Source: Amphimedon queenslandica (lineage: Eukaryota; Porifera; Demospongiae; Haplosclerida; Niphatidae). Taken from it: a stretch of 64,000 bases of DNA. Position numbers and translations under genes: made by a program. Below, piece by piece: positions 24,001 to 48,000 of the stretch. The DNA is taken from assembly GCF_000090795.2 (NCBI RefSeq), contig NW_003546348.1, forward strand, positions 83,214 through 147,213, read 5' to 3'. Below the pieces are notes generated by a model. That model was given only the letters and a program-made list of their open reading frames with translations. It ran no database searches and had not been told where the DNA came from. The number at the start of each line of letters is the position of its first letter. Positions within the stretch are counted from its first letter, which is position 1.

Positions 24001-24390
24001 CTGAGTCCTTCCTAGGTGGAAGAGGCATAGGAGAAGGGCCTATAATGATATTAATAATTCAATATGGTAAAATAGGAATTCTGGTATTATATATAATATA
24101 TATATATAAATAGAAAATCTAATTTTTACCTTGACGCTGTTCAATGGCGTGCACAAGTTTAACTATAGCATCATATTCTTCCCATGTACTGGCATTTGGA
24201 TTAGCAGTAGAACCAGGAGAAAACTTTGATGTCCCTGTATGTGTGTGTCACGAGGTCAACATAGCTATGACATATTATACTCACTTTCCAAAAGGCTGTC
24301 TATTAATCTTACGACTCCTTTGTCACTCAGAGCGTGGCAGAGCTTCTGTTTAGCCTCTGATTCTTGCTGTTTCCTTGACTTCTTTCCCAT
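21097..24390 (-). CDS. SETD3: SETD3-like actin-histidine N-methyltransferase
   Basis: The start is at ATG 24390 (MGKKSRKQQESEAKQKLCHA); the human protein also begins MGKKSR. The exons encode EEYDAIVKLVHAIE, then a split SET domain: GAMGYGLRARTSIKEEDKVL, MPNLVLALLLLNERYSLSSF, WAVSCVMSRQNKVP and LIPLWDMANHTQG. These match SETD3's RWAVSSVMTRQNQ and WDMCNHTNG. A Rubisco-LSMT substrate-binding region (RLLTTPEEEMKKW) and an acidic low-complexity tail ending EQEEADSK follow. SETD3 methylates actin at the conserved histidine in the cytoplasm. Introns carry the palindromic repeat at 21515-21660 and 22849-23330. It is head to head with GLYAT-like copy A, with 62 bp between ATGs. Confidence 0.93.
21515..21660 (+). 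repeat. Partial dispersed repeat unit in SETD3 intron
   Basis: Carries the family blocks ACACAACATAAGAACATGTG, AACGGAGAATTCTCTCC and TTTTTGAGCAACTT. No palindromic core is retained. Confidence 0.7.
22849..23330 (-). mobile_element. Palindromic-core repeat element in SETD3 intron
   Basis: It begins with the family end CAGGGTTTTGGTATAGCACT and holds about two and a half reverse-oriented units. The cores lie at 22954-22976 (palindrome widened by TAT at the centre) and 23143-23162 (perfect), 189 bp apart. The opposite terminal repeat is not seen, so the copy looks 3'-truncated. Confidence 0.75.
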
Positions 24391-24452
24391 TAATGCTTTA
24401 TGTGCATAGCACGTGGTTTAGTCACACCCAAAATCCCAAATTAAGAAATTCA
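24391..24452. promoter_or_regulatory. Very short divergent promoter of SETD3 and GLYAT-like A
   Basis: 62 bp between start codons, with a CACGTG E-box at 24410-24415 near the middle. Transcription start sites and 5' UTRs must be very compact here, or must overlap the opposite gene. Confidence 0.5.
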
Positions 24453-25480
24453 ATGATGGCTGATCACAAAATTGCAATTGAAGCTGATGCTAACAAGAGA
24501 GAAGAATTGAAGGGTTTCTTATACAAATATTGGCCTGATACAATAGAGGTATCACAATAGACTAGATATGATATTATTGTACTAAGGTTATCTATAGATA
24601 TTGCATGGATTGAGATTGGGAAAGGATCATAATGCCAAGATTTTAATTGATAATTGGCCTGATGTAAAAACTGTAATACTAACCTATGATGAAGGAGAAA
24701 CTACATGTAAGTAATCCACTTATAGGGGGGAAATTTATGGAAGCAGAATTTAAAATGTTTTGTTGTATTTTTATAGTAATTTTTTCATTTGGCACTGATA
24801 ATTCAAAAACGGCTTCAATTTTAAGGTCTGTTATTGATTTGCATTTGAATGATTCACAGCAAATATTTACTTACGGTACTACTTCTCAATAAATCTGATT
24901 GTTTTAAGTATTTAACACAGGTTTTGCTGAAATTTTTCAAGAAACAAAGAAATTTAACGTAGATATAAACTATGAACCCTTTTTTCGATATGTTTACACA
25001 ACAGATACAGTGATAGAAAGGTAGGTATAGTTGCATTTAATGTATTAAATTAAATAATTGTATAGACCAACTCTTCCTGAAGGATATAAAATTGATATTA
25101 TTCATTCGTCTGATATTGATTTTGTGGTATCAAAATGGGGACTAGCTAAAGGTAGTCTCAAAATGAAACAGTTGATGAGGCGTTACATTACCAATTATCC
25201 AAATGTTGCAATTTATGATACATCAATCGAACCTCCTCGCTTAGTTTCATGGAATGTATCATCAGCAATTGGCTGCCTCTACCACTTTTTTACAGTTGAG
25301 GAACATCGTGGCAAAGGATTAGGAACCATTGTCAAAATAGAATTGTTACAAAAGATTCTAGCTAAAGGGATCACACCATTTAGTTACATTTATACTGATA
25401 ATGCTAAAGCCCAAACAATATCTGAGAAGATTGGATTTGTTCGGGGCTCACTTTTGGCTGCTCAACTTATTTTACATTAA
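24453..25480 (+). CDS. GLYAT-like N-acyltransferase, tandem copy A
   Basis: Five exons. The start at 24453 gives MMADHKIAIEADANKREELK; the second Met (24456) fits the paralogs. The N-terminal domain carries EELKGFLYKYWPDTIE, GLRLGKDHNAKIL and NWPDVKTVILTYDEGE, typical of the Gly_acyl_tr_N family. The last exon is a GNAT fold with SSAIGCLYHFFTVEEHRGKG, where the EHRGKGLGT segment is the acyl-CoA pyrophosphate loop, followed by IYTDNAKAQTISEKIGFV. In vertebrates, glycine N-acyltransferases conjugate acyl-CoAs to glycine or glutamine. The substrate here is unknown. Compared with copies B and C, the C-terminus is altered (GSLLAAQLILH instead of the usual GSLYLxYI-type end). First of three tandem paralogs. 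Confidence 0.85.
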
Positions 25481-26165
25481 ACCCTTTCTAACATAGACAG
25501 CTTTTTGCTGTCAGACCTTTGATGTGTTTAGGCAATACTTGGGCAAAAAGTTGTAAAGCTTTTCTTTACACATTTTGGCAACAAGTTACGACAACAAAAC
25601 TACTGGCAACGAAGCTGATTGTCAAATACCGCTATAATGTGGATTGTTATGGTGTGGTTGTTAGTTTGAGAGAAGTAGGGATCTATATCAAACTTCAGTT
25701 ACAATTGCACATTTAGTTACACTCCTTTTATATAAATAGAATTACAATTATGCCATGTTGAAGTAATTTCAATTAAAAATACTATTTTTAAATGTTTTGC
25801 ATTTAACAGAAACCTATAGCTTGCTTTTTAAAATGGAATTTTATGATAACATATTGTCAATCAGAAAAAAATGATTAAAATGATGATTTTCTCCTATAGC
25901 AATTTTTGATGTGCATGCTGATTGAGCCTGAGACATATATCCTCTACTACTTATTTACAACTGAAGTTCCTTCCATTCTCAAAAATCAAATTGCCACTTT
26001 ATTACACTGATTGTTACAATCTATATGGATCTAACTCTTAATATAATATAATAAAATTATACTAAAAAGTTATTACTATTATAACTTGCTCTAGTTGACT
26101 TGCCAGTGGCTAATCTCATGTATATAAAAAGGTGTGCCAACTGGTTGCAAATTAGTGGTTAGGTG
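25481..26165. other. Spacer between GLYAT-like copies A and B
   Basis: At 25540-25650 it holds a decayed coding-like patch (SCKAFLYTFWQQVTTTKLLA). It resembles the small ORF downstream of copy B, so the duplicated unit extended past the stop codon. The rest is AT-rich without a recognised gene. Confidence 0.5.
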
Positions 26166-27181
26166 ATGGATCACAAAGTTGCTATTGAAGTTAATGCTAG
26201 CAAGAGAGAAGAACTGAAGGATTTCTTATGCAAATATTGGCCTGATACAATAGAGGTATCATAATAGACTACAAAGTAATAATTATTGTATTGAGGTTAC
26301 TATAGATATTGCATGGATTGAAATTAGGAAAAGATCATAATGCTAAGATTTTAACTGATTGTTGGCCTGATGTAAAAACAGTAATACTAACCTATGATGA
26401 AGGAGAAACTACATGTAAGTACCTAATCCACTTATTTATGGAAGCAGAATTTAAAATGTTTTACTGTATTTTTACAGTTGTTTTTTCATTTGGCACTGAT
26501 GATTCAAAAACAGCTTCAATTTTAAAATCTGTCATTGATTCACAATCAAATGATTCACATCAAATATTGATTAATGGTACTGCCTCTTAGTAAATCTGAT
26601 TCATTTAGTTTTGCATAACATCAGGTTTTGAAGTTTTTCAAGAAATGAAGAAATTGAACATAGATACAAATTGTGCACCCTTTTTTCGATATGTTTACAC
26701 ACCAGGTGCAGTGATAGAAAGGTAAGTATAGTTGCATTTGTTGTATTTAATTTAAGTAAAATAATTGTATAGACCAACTCTTCCTGAAGGATATAAAATT
26801 GATATTATTCATTTGTCTGATATTGAATTTGTTGTATCAAAATGGGGAGTAGCTAAAGGTAGTCTCAAAATGAATCAGTTGATGAGGCATTTCATTACCA
26901 ATTATCCAAATGTTGCAATTTACGATACATCAATTGAACCTCCTCGCTTAGTTTCATGGAATGTATCATCAGCAATTGGCTGCCTCTACCACTTTTTTAC
27001 AGCCGAAGAACATCGTGGCAAAGGATTAGGAACAATTGTCAAAATAGAACTGTTACAAAAGATTCTAACTAAAGGGTTCACACCGTTTTGTTACATTTAT
27101 GCTGATGATGCTAAAGCCCAAACAATATCTGAGAAGGTTGGATTTGTTCGGGGCTCACTCTATTTGCGTTACATCAATTAA
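26166..27181 (+). CDS. GLYAT-like N-acyltransferase, tandem copy B
   Basis: Same five-exon structure and splice phases as copy A. It starts MDHKVAIEVNASKREELKDF at 26166 and ends EKVGFVRGSLYLRYIN at 27181. The GNAT exon is nearly identical to that of copy A (SSAIGCLYHFFTAEEHRGKG, then FCYIYADDAKAQTISEKVGF), pointing to a recent duplication. Intron sequences also align. All exons are open, so the gene looks functional. The substrate cannot be read from the sequence. Confidence 0.85.
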
Positions 27182-27200
27182 CTCTTAATCATTATTATAT

Positions 27201-27256
<56 letters not shown>

Positions 27257-27869
27257 CTAACATACATGTACCAACTACCAAGCCAACTTTCTTGTCAGTA
27301 TATTATTGTTGTGGTTAGACAAAAGTTGTAAAAAGTATGAAAGCTATGGCACGTATGTTTTGGCAGCAAGCTACTGGCAGCAAAGTTGCCCAGCGTATGA
27401 TACTCAAATACTGCAGTGAACATAACAACGGAAATCTGACAAGTTAGGTTCTCAGTTCAATCAACCAATGTAGAGGTGAGCTGACCTTTATTTTCAGTTG
27501 TGGGGTATGGCTGGGTACTGTGTAAACCAGCATTATAGGAACTCTGAGAACTGGCTCAACTGGGTTCTTTAATGCTAATAGCAATGGGTATTTATAATAT
27601 GGCATCTTGCATGCAGCTGCTTTACTTTCTCGTCAAAATCAGTTAAGGCTGTAGTACTGTATGGTGTATATACATGTACAAATCAAATAATAATTTTTTG
27701 GGATTTTAATATCTTTATTGTGTTTTAGTTTAAATGTGTGTTCATATAATTTGTTTTATATGAACTGGTTCAGCTTGGAAAAAGCCCAAAAGTTTGTCAT
27801 TGCGTGGGCGGACGAGTTCTGAAGAAATCGCCCACGCATTCTAGATTAGCTCAGGCTGGCCTTATCATA
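27182..27869. other. Spacer between GLYAT-like B and C
   Basis: Contains a (TA)n microsatellite (about 27207-27255), a 36-codon ORF at 27337-27447 (MKAMARMFWQQATGSKVAQR...) homologous to a decayed patch after copy A, and a paired GC-box/EGR-type inverted repeat at 27801-27838 just before copy C. Confidence 0.55.
27801..27838. promoter_or_regulatory. Inverted pair of GCGTGGGCG (EGR/WT1-type) sites
   Basis: TGCGTGGGCG at 27801-27810 and its exact reverse complement CGCCCACGCA at 27829-27838, separated by 18 bp. The second site ends about 30 bp before the ATG of GLYAT-like copy C. GCGTGGGCG is the textbook EGR1/Zif268 site. Binding here is inference. Confidence 0.55.
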
Positions 27870-29240
27870 ATGGATCAGGGTGCAAGTGAAATTGATGCCA
27901 GTAAGAAAGAAGAACTTCAGGATTTTTTATATAAATACTGGCCAGATACAATAGAGGTAACTGTGTAAAGAGAGAGCTTCATGAATAACTATTTAATCTA
28001 GATTGTAAATGGACTAAAATTAGGAAAGGAGTTCACTGCCAAAATTTTTACTGATAATGGTTGGCCTGATGTAAAGACTGTAATACTCATTTATAATGAA
28101 GGAAGTGTAACATGTAAGTCTTTCATAATAAAATCCTGACATAACAGCAACCACAAATGTAATATTAAAAACCCCTCGATCATCAATATGTGATCTGAGG
28201 TATTTATACCACTCTAATAAGATTCGTAGTTTCCCATTACAGAGGCGGGCCTAATGCAGGACAGGCAGGTTTGTTCATTTTCATTAAATTTATTCATTAT
28301 CAGCTGTATAAACTGCTTGTATAATCAATGCAAAACCACAATGATGAATAGCCATGCAGCACTATGCGGGCAGGTAATATAATTTGAGTGGCCTTATTAC
28401 CAATTCGTTTTAACATGCACATCTGTTTCTATATGTCCTTCACATTCATAAACAGTTGCTTAATATCCTTGGTACAATAAGTTTATGGATTATTTTTAAA
28501 TAGTTTTTTTTCCATTTGGCACTGATAATCCAAAAACTGCTTCAATATTAAAGTCTGTCGTTGATTCAAACCTTGAGGATGGACAGGAACCATCAATTCA
28601 TGGTACTAGCATCATAATGATTTGATTCATTGCTACTAATATTGTGTGCATGTACGTAATGTAGGTACTGAAGAATTTATTTTAGAACTGAAAAAAGTTA
28701 TGGGGTTTCAAATATTAGCACCTCCCATATTCCGATATACTTATACAATTGCAAAAGACATTAATAGTGACAAAATGTTAGAGAAAAGGTAAATATTTTT
28801 TGCTATGCATTATATTGACAATGTAACATAGGCCTCTCCCCGAAAGATATAAAATTGATAGCATTCAGTTTTCTGATATTAAATTTGTTGCATCAAAATG
28901 GGGCGAAGGAGGTGACATAGCGCAGCCATTTATAAATAACTTAGTTACCAACTATCCGAGTGTTGCTATTTATGACACATCAACAGAACCTGCTCAACCA
29001 GTTTCATGGATAGTATCAACAGCTGTGGGGATCCTGTACCACTTATTTACAGTTGAAGAGCATCGAGGGAAAGGACTGGCCACCATTGTCATACAAGAGC
29101 AAACATGCAAGATACTGGCCAAAGGACTTACTCCATTTTGTTACATTTATGCAGATAATGTTAAAAGCCAAGGGCTCTTTGAGAAGTGTGGGTATGTTAA
29201 CAACAAATTGCATTTGTCTTATACCCACCTGGACTATTAA
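27870..29240 (+). CDS. GLYAT-like N-acyltransferase, diverged tandem copy C
   Basis: It starts MDQGASEIDASKKEELQDFL at 27870 and has the same exon phases as A and B: GLKLGKEFTAKIF, WPDVKTVILIYNEGSVT, FGTDNPKTASILKSVVD, then the GNAT exon with GILYHLFTVEEHRGKGLATI and IYADNVKSQGLFEKCGYVNN. It ends HLSYTHLDY at 29240. It is clearly older than the A/B split. Intron 3 (about 28116-28500) is longer than in A and B and contains unrelated AT-rich sequence. The EHRGKG loop is intact. Substrate unknown. Confidence 0.85.
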
Positions 29241-29551
29241 CTTGTGACTATTTGCTTGTTTAATATTAAAATTATGTCTATTTTTGATAATACTATTAAA
29301 AATTCAATAGCTAGATTATATGACTGTGGTGCATATAAAAAGCTGTAGATTTGTGCCAACTGCATAATTAAAATCAATACATAATAAAATTATAATAGTA
29401 CTCACAAAACATCAAATAGCTCCCATTTTATTGTTTTTTTGAATCATAACACATCTGGCATAATAATAATAACAACAACAATAATAATAATAATAACTAT
29501 TAAAAAATGAAATAAGAATAAATAAAAGTAAATGAAGTCAGATGAAAGGGA
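29241..29551. other. Convergent intergenic region, GLYAT-like C / myosin
   Basis: 311 bp between stop codons, with an (AAT)/(AAC)-rich patch near 29460-29505. Probably overlapping 3' UTRs. No gene seen. Confidence 0.6.
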
Positions 29552-38801
<9,250 letters not shown>

Positions 38802-39136
38802 CTCCTGCAATCAGAGTTTTCTTGTATTAAATTAACTCTCTGTGCTACAAAACAACAACAACAACACGCCCTGCAAGTTCTGCAGCTAGCAGCTCAGCAT
38901 ATCAGAGGAGCCACACCCTCTAAGGTTGTCTTTTGGATTGGCGGGAGGGAAGTAGGAGGAGCTCTAGTGCGCATGCGCAGTATATCCCCGCGGCCATGAC
39001 ATATGGGAGGGAGAGGAGGGCACCATACCTCGTTCAAACTCACACTTGGTCTCCTCCTATCTCTCTTTGCTCACCCATCACTCCAGACGAGACTCTCTAT
39101 AAAGACAGTGGCCCAGGCGGCTGTTAGCCGTCAGTA
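38802..39136. promoter_or_regulatory. Divergent promoter of myosin and PAPOLA with NRF1-type palindrome
   Basis: It contains TGCGCATGCGCA at 38968-38979, a perfect match to the palindromic NRF1 consensus, in a local GC-rich patch (CCCCGCGGCC at 38986-38995). The NRF1-type site is about 160 bp upstream of the PAPOLA ATG. The untranslated first exon of the myosin probably lies here. Confidence 0.6.
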
Positions 39137-43611
<4,475 letters not shown>

Positions 43612-43873
43612 TATCATGCAACAGAGCGCAGCAGCCATTATGACTTGGGTTGCTGGGCCCGTATGAGCGCATACACTCTTCTTATTTATGACTAATTTTA
43701 CGTCTTCCTGCCCGTCCCCTCCTCCCTCTCTCTCTCTTCTTGCTCTCCTTCCTTCTTTCTAAGAGTTCTATAATACTGTCCTCTCCATCCTGATTTTTGT
43801 TCATTTATCCTGTTTTATAATAATTTATTTAAAGAAGAAGGAGTGGCTCTAATTTTAACACTTCTTTCCAGTA

Positions 43874-45036
43874 ATGAATAAGGTACAGGTTACAGAATGC
43901 TCAAAGGAGAATTTTCTTTCGTGTTTCTACGCATCTCGCGAGCCCTACGTCCTCAAAGGACTGGATATTGGTCCTGCTCCTGATTTATGGACGGGAGAAT
44001 ATCTTATGGATAAACTGGGTCAGGATGACAAAGAGCCCGTCAGGGTCCACGTGTGTCCTCATAGACACATGGACTTCATTAACAAGAATTTCCTGTACAG
44101 GTATCCACTACTTGCTAGGTACATGTACATCAATTTCTATTTATAGAACACTTCCATTTAAGGATTTTATCAAACGAGCTCAGCTCAATCGGCAGACGGA
44201 ATTTTTCATCAGTTCGGTTAGTTGTTCACACCTTTAGTTTCCATGGTTACGAGACCCCTGTACGTACATACATGCAGGACGAGAGGTACTACCTTCGTGC
44301 TTTGGGTGGCGACCCGAGAAAAGTTCGTATCGGCAAGATCATGAGTCATTATAATGCTATTGATAATAGGAACCTGCTGATTTTATCCGTCAATATCCTG
44401 AACTGGCAGGTGATCTTAAACTTCCTATGTTCTTTGGACCGGAGAAGGTTTTCTCTAGCGTTCTGAGAATCAGCTCACCTGATGCTCAGTTATGGACTCA
44501 CTATGATGTAAGAGAAACCACTTATAGATCTAGTAGTTATTAAAAGTAATAGAAATATTAATGATTGCATTTTATAGGTAATGGACAATTTTCTTGTTCA
44601 AATAAAAGGAAAGAAGAGAGTTGTGCTCTTTCATCCAAGAGATGCTCTTAACCTTTACCTTGTTGGTGATAAGTCTTCTGTACTGGACATTGATGCTCCT
44701 GATTTGACCAAGTATCCATTATTTGATAAAGCTGAACGTTATGAGTGCTACCTGTATCCTGGTGACGTACTCTTTATACCTTCTCTCTGGTTTCATAATG
44801 TTTTAATGTATGACTTTAGTGTCGCCGTGAATGTGTTTTGGAAGCATTTGGAGGCTCAGTTCTACGATGCTAAAGATCCTTATGGCAACAAGGACCCTCC
44901 TCAGGTGCAGAGAGCCTTGCAGACGCTAGACAGAGCCATGAAGCATCTTGAAGAACTACCAAACGATTTCTATAAAGACTTTTATGCCAAATGTATGATA
45001 AATAGACTTCAAAGCAAATTTATTTTGCAGCAATAA
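43874..45036 (+). CDS. TYW5: TYW5-like JmjC tRNA wybutosine hydroxylase
   Basis: It starts [20 protein letters not shown]. Exons join in frame to give [51 protein letters not shown], then [40 protein letters not shown] and [23 protein letters not shown] supplies the HxD iron ligands, and the downstream LWFHN supplies the second histidine of the JmjC facial triad. [18 protein letters not shown] and [20 protein letters not shown] match TYW5 closely, and the tail [17 protein letters not shown] corresponds to its C-terminus. TYW5 is a 2-oxoglutarate/Fe(II) hydroxylase that makes hydroxywybutosine in tRNA-Phe. The ATG sits three bases after a TTCTTTCCAG acceptor-like tract, so an untranslated upstream exon is likely. 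The next gene starts 60 bp after its stop. Confidence 0.93.
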
Positions 45037-45096
45037 AATTAATTAAATTTTTGTGGGTGTGGCTGAGTGTTTCTATAGTAACATTTCAAAAACAAG

Positions 45097-48000
45097 ATGG
45101 CTGATGATTCTGGGACACCATTTTTGAGTTATTTCTCCGTCTGTGCTCGAGCAAGAGCTAGTAAAGAACGAAATGAGAGGATGAAACAAAAGGCTGACCT
45201 TTTAGACTCTATTTTCAAACCAATAAACACGGAGAAACTTGACATGTTAAAGGTAGAGCTACTGATCTGATTATGATGTTCAATTATTTTATATATTTTA
45301 TAGAAAAATTGCATGGCTACAGTGACAAACAAGAAAGGAAAGTCCATTCGACACTCAAAAGCTATTAGATTATCTATTTCTTCATCAGAAGAAGAAGATG
45401 ATGACACTCATCATTCAACTTCACTGAGTCTGTCTGATGACAGCTATCAGTCATCAATGGAAGACCAAAATGAAGAAAAGTCAACAAGAGAAGAAGCTGC
45501 TTCTCTACTTCCACCCAATAGTACATTTTATCCATCCTTGCACCAACACCGTATGTCCTTTCCATCTATTCCCCTTCTCACTTTGCCACAAGCAGCAGCA
45601 TCGATGCCTTCACCATCACTACCTCTTACAATGTCACCAGATATCAGTCTAGAATCATTCACTACATCATCATCATCTACTCCAATACTTACATCAATTA
45701 TGGCACCAATTTACACAGCTGCAGCACCGGTATCAACAAACGTAACATCATCTGCTGCTCCACTAGTTTCAACCGTTACACCAATATCTACTGTTGTACC
45801 TCCAGTCTCTACTCTCTTTAATGCAGCATCCTCCATCACTCTGGTATCAACACCCATTAGTATGATGTCCATTCAAACATCTACAGAAGATATTACAGCA
45901 CCTATACCATTAGTATCTACTGCTGCAGCAGCAGCGTCTACGCCATTTATTTCTGTTGCTCCTCCTATGGCATCCAATGTATCAGTGTCAATGGCTTCCA
46001 ATGTTCACAGAGCCTCACCTTCTCAGTCCTCTTCCTTGTCCTCTTTATTGGATCAACCAGTAATTATTGATGTAAAACAGCAGCCACAAGAGCTCATTGT
46101 ATCATTGTCACCATCATCAGTATCAAGCATTGAGGGACATCATAGTGTGGAGCAGTTCACATATGACAACAAAGATGCATCTAATGAAAATAATGAGCTT
46201 CTTGATGCATCTAATGCACAGAAAGGCAGCAAAGAAAAAGAGGAAGATGGTGATAAAAGTAGCTTGTCTAGTGAGTCTGATTTCTGGGAGACTCCTTCAA
46301 CTGCCCCAGTAATGGACAGGCTTCATACTCATCCTGACACAGTTGATGATAAAACTGCATCACCTAATGCTGGTATTACAGCAACTGATAATATCAATCC
46401 TACTACTCCTGATGATACCAAACAGCATAAATCCAGCCTTCAGTCACACTCAGGCTCTACTTCATCTGTTGATTATAATCCAAAGAATGCTACCATGGCT
46501 GCCTTCTCATTGCTCCACACTCTTAATGCACAACTTAGACGAGATCACAAACTATCAAAGGCCCTATACCAAACTTCAACAGCTAACAATATACAATCGT
46601 CAATACAACACTCATCCGTTCTCAACTCACTTTTAACAAAGTAGGCATTATTATTTTATCTGCACATCAAATTACACTGTATGTGTGATACTATTTTTAG
46701 GAGAGCAGAGTTAGGTAAGGATATGACAACTTGGGACTCGGGCACACTTTTGTCAGTTCTGATCACTTCACTTCATGAAGTAATAGCTCAACATGGCCCA
46801 CCAGTATTGAAAACTGATGATAAAATGTAATAATTAAAGCGTAATATGTTTTTGTTAATGATAATAATATTTCTATAGGGTGCAGAGAGCAAGGTCAGAT
46901 GATGATGATGAGGGATGGTCCACTCTGTTGCCACTGCTCTTGGAACATGTCAGACTCCTCTTCCAATGTGGTACACTACTTGAAAAGATTGCTCAAGTTT
47001 TTTCTCCAGTTTTACAAATAGAGGAAAATAAAGTATGAAGGATAGCAATAATTTTAATTAATTGTTTTGTAAATCTACATGTAGCTTTTGACATTCTTTG
47101 AACGAGAATGTGGTGCAGAAGAAATATTTTCTCTCACTCCATCTTCTATATCATCATTATCTCAAGAAAGTATGTGCATGTGCATAAAATCTCCATAGAT
47201 TTTGTATTATATATAATTGATGTATATACATGTACATGTAGATGAAGCTGAAGTGAACAAAAAGCAAAGTGCATATCATTCATTATTGCAATCTTCAGTC
47301 CATTCTGATGTCAGTGATTCACTAAGTGAAGGTATGACTCAAAAAGAAGTGTCATTAATTAATTTTTATTAAAAATGAATTATGAAACAGGAAGTGGGCT
47401 AGTGCTAATTAATTTTTAAAATAAATTATGAAACAGGAAGTGGGCTGAAGTTAATTAAAAATGAATTATGAAACAGGAAATGAGTTGCTGCTAATTAATT
47501 TTTATTAAAAATGAATTATGAAACAGGAAGTGGGCTAGTGCTAATTAATTTTTTAAATAAATTATGAAACAGGAAATGGGCTGAAGTTAATTAAAAATGA
47601 ATTATGAAACAGAAAATGAATTGTTGCTAATTAATTTTTTATAAAAAATGAATTATGAAACAGGAAATGAATTGCTGCTAATTAATTTTTATTAAAAATG
47701 AATTATGAAACAGGAAATGAGTTGCTGCTAATTAATTTTTATTAAAAATGAATTATGAAACAGGAAATGAATTGCTGCTAATTAATTTTTATTAAAAATG
47801 AATTATGAAACAGGAAATGAATTGCTGCTAATTAATCTTTATTAAAAATGAATTATGAAACAGGAAATGAGTTGCTGCTAATTAATTTTTATTAAAAATG
47901 AATTATGAAACAGGAAATGAATTGTTGCTAATTAATTTTTTATAAAAAATGAATTATGAAACAGGAAATGAATTGCTGCTAATTAATTTTTATTAAAAAT

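Noticed and set aside
45437-46636. Alternative-frame ORFs inside the large Ser/Thr exon
   Set aside because: His/Leu-rich frame shadows of the 45304-46640 exon; only frame one continues into neighbouring exons.
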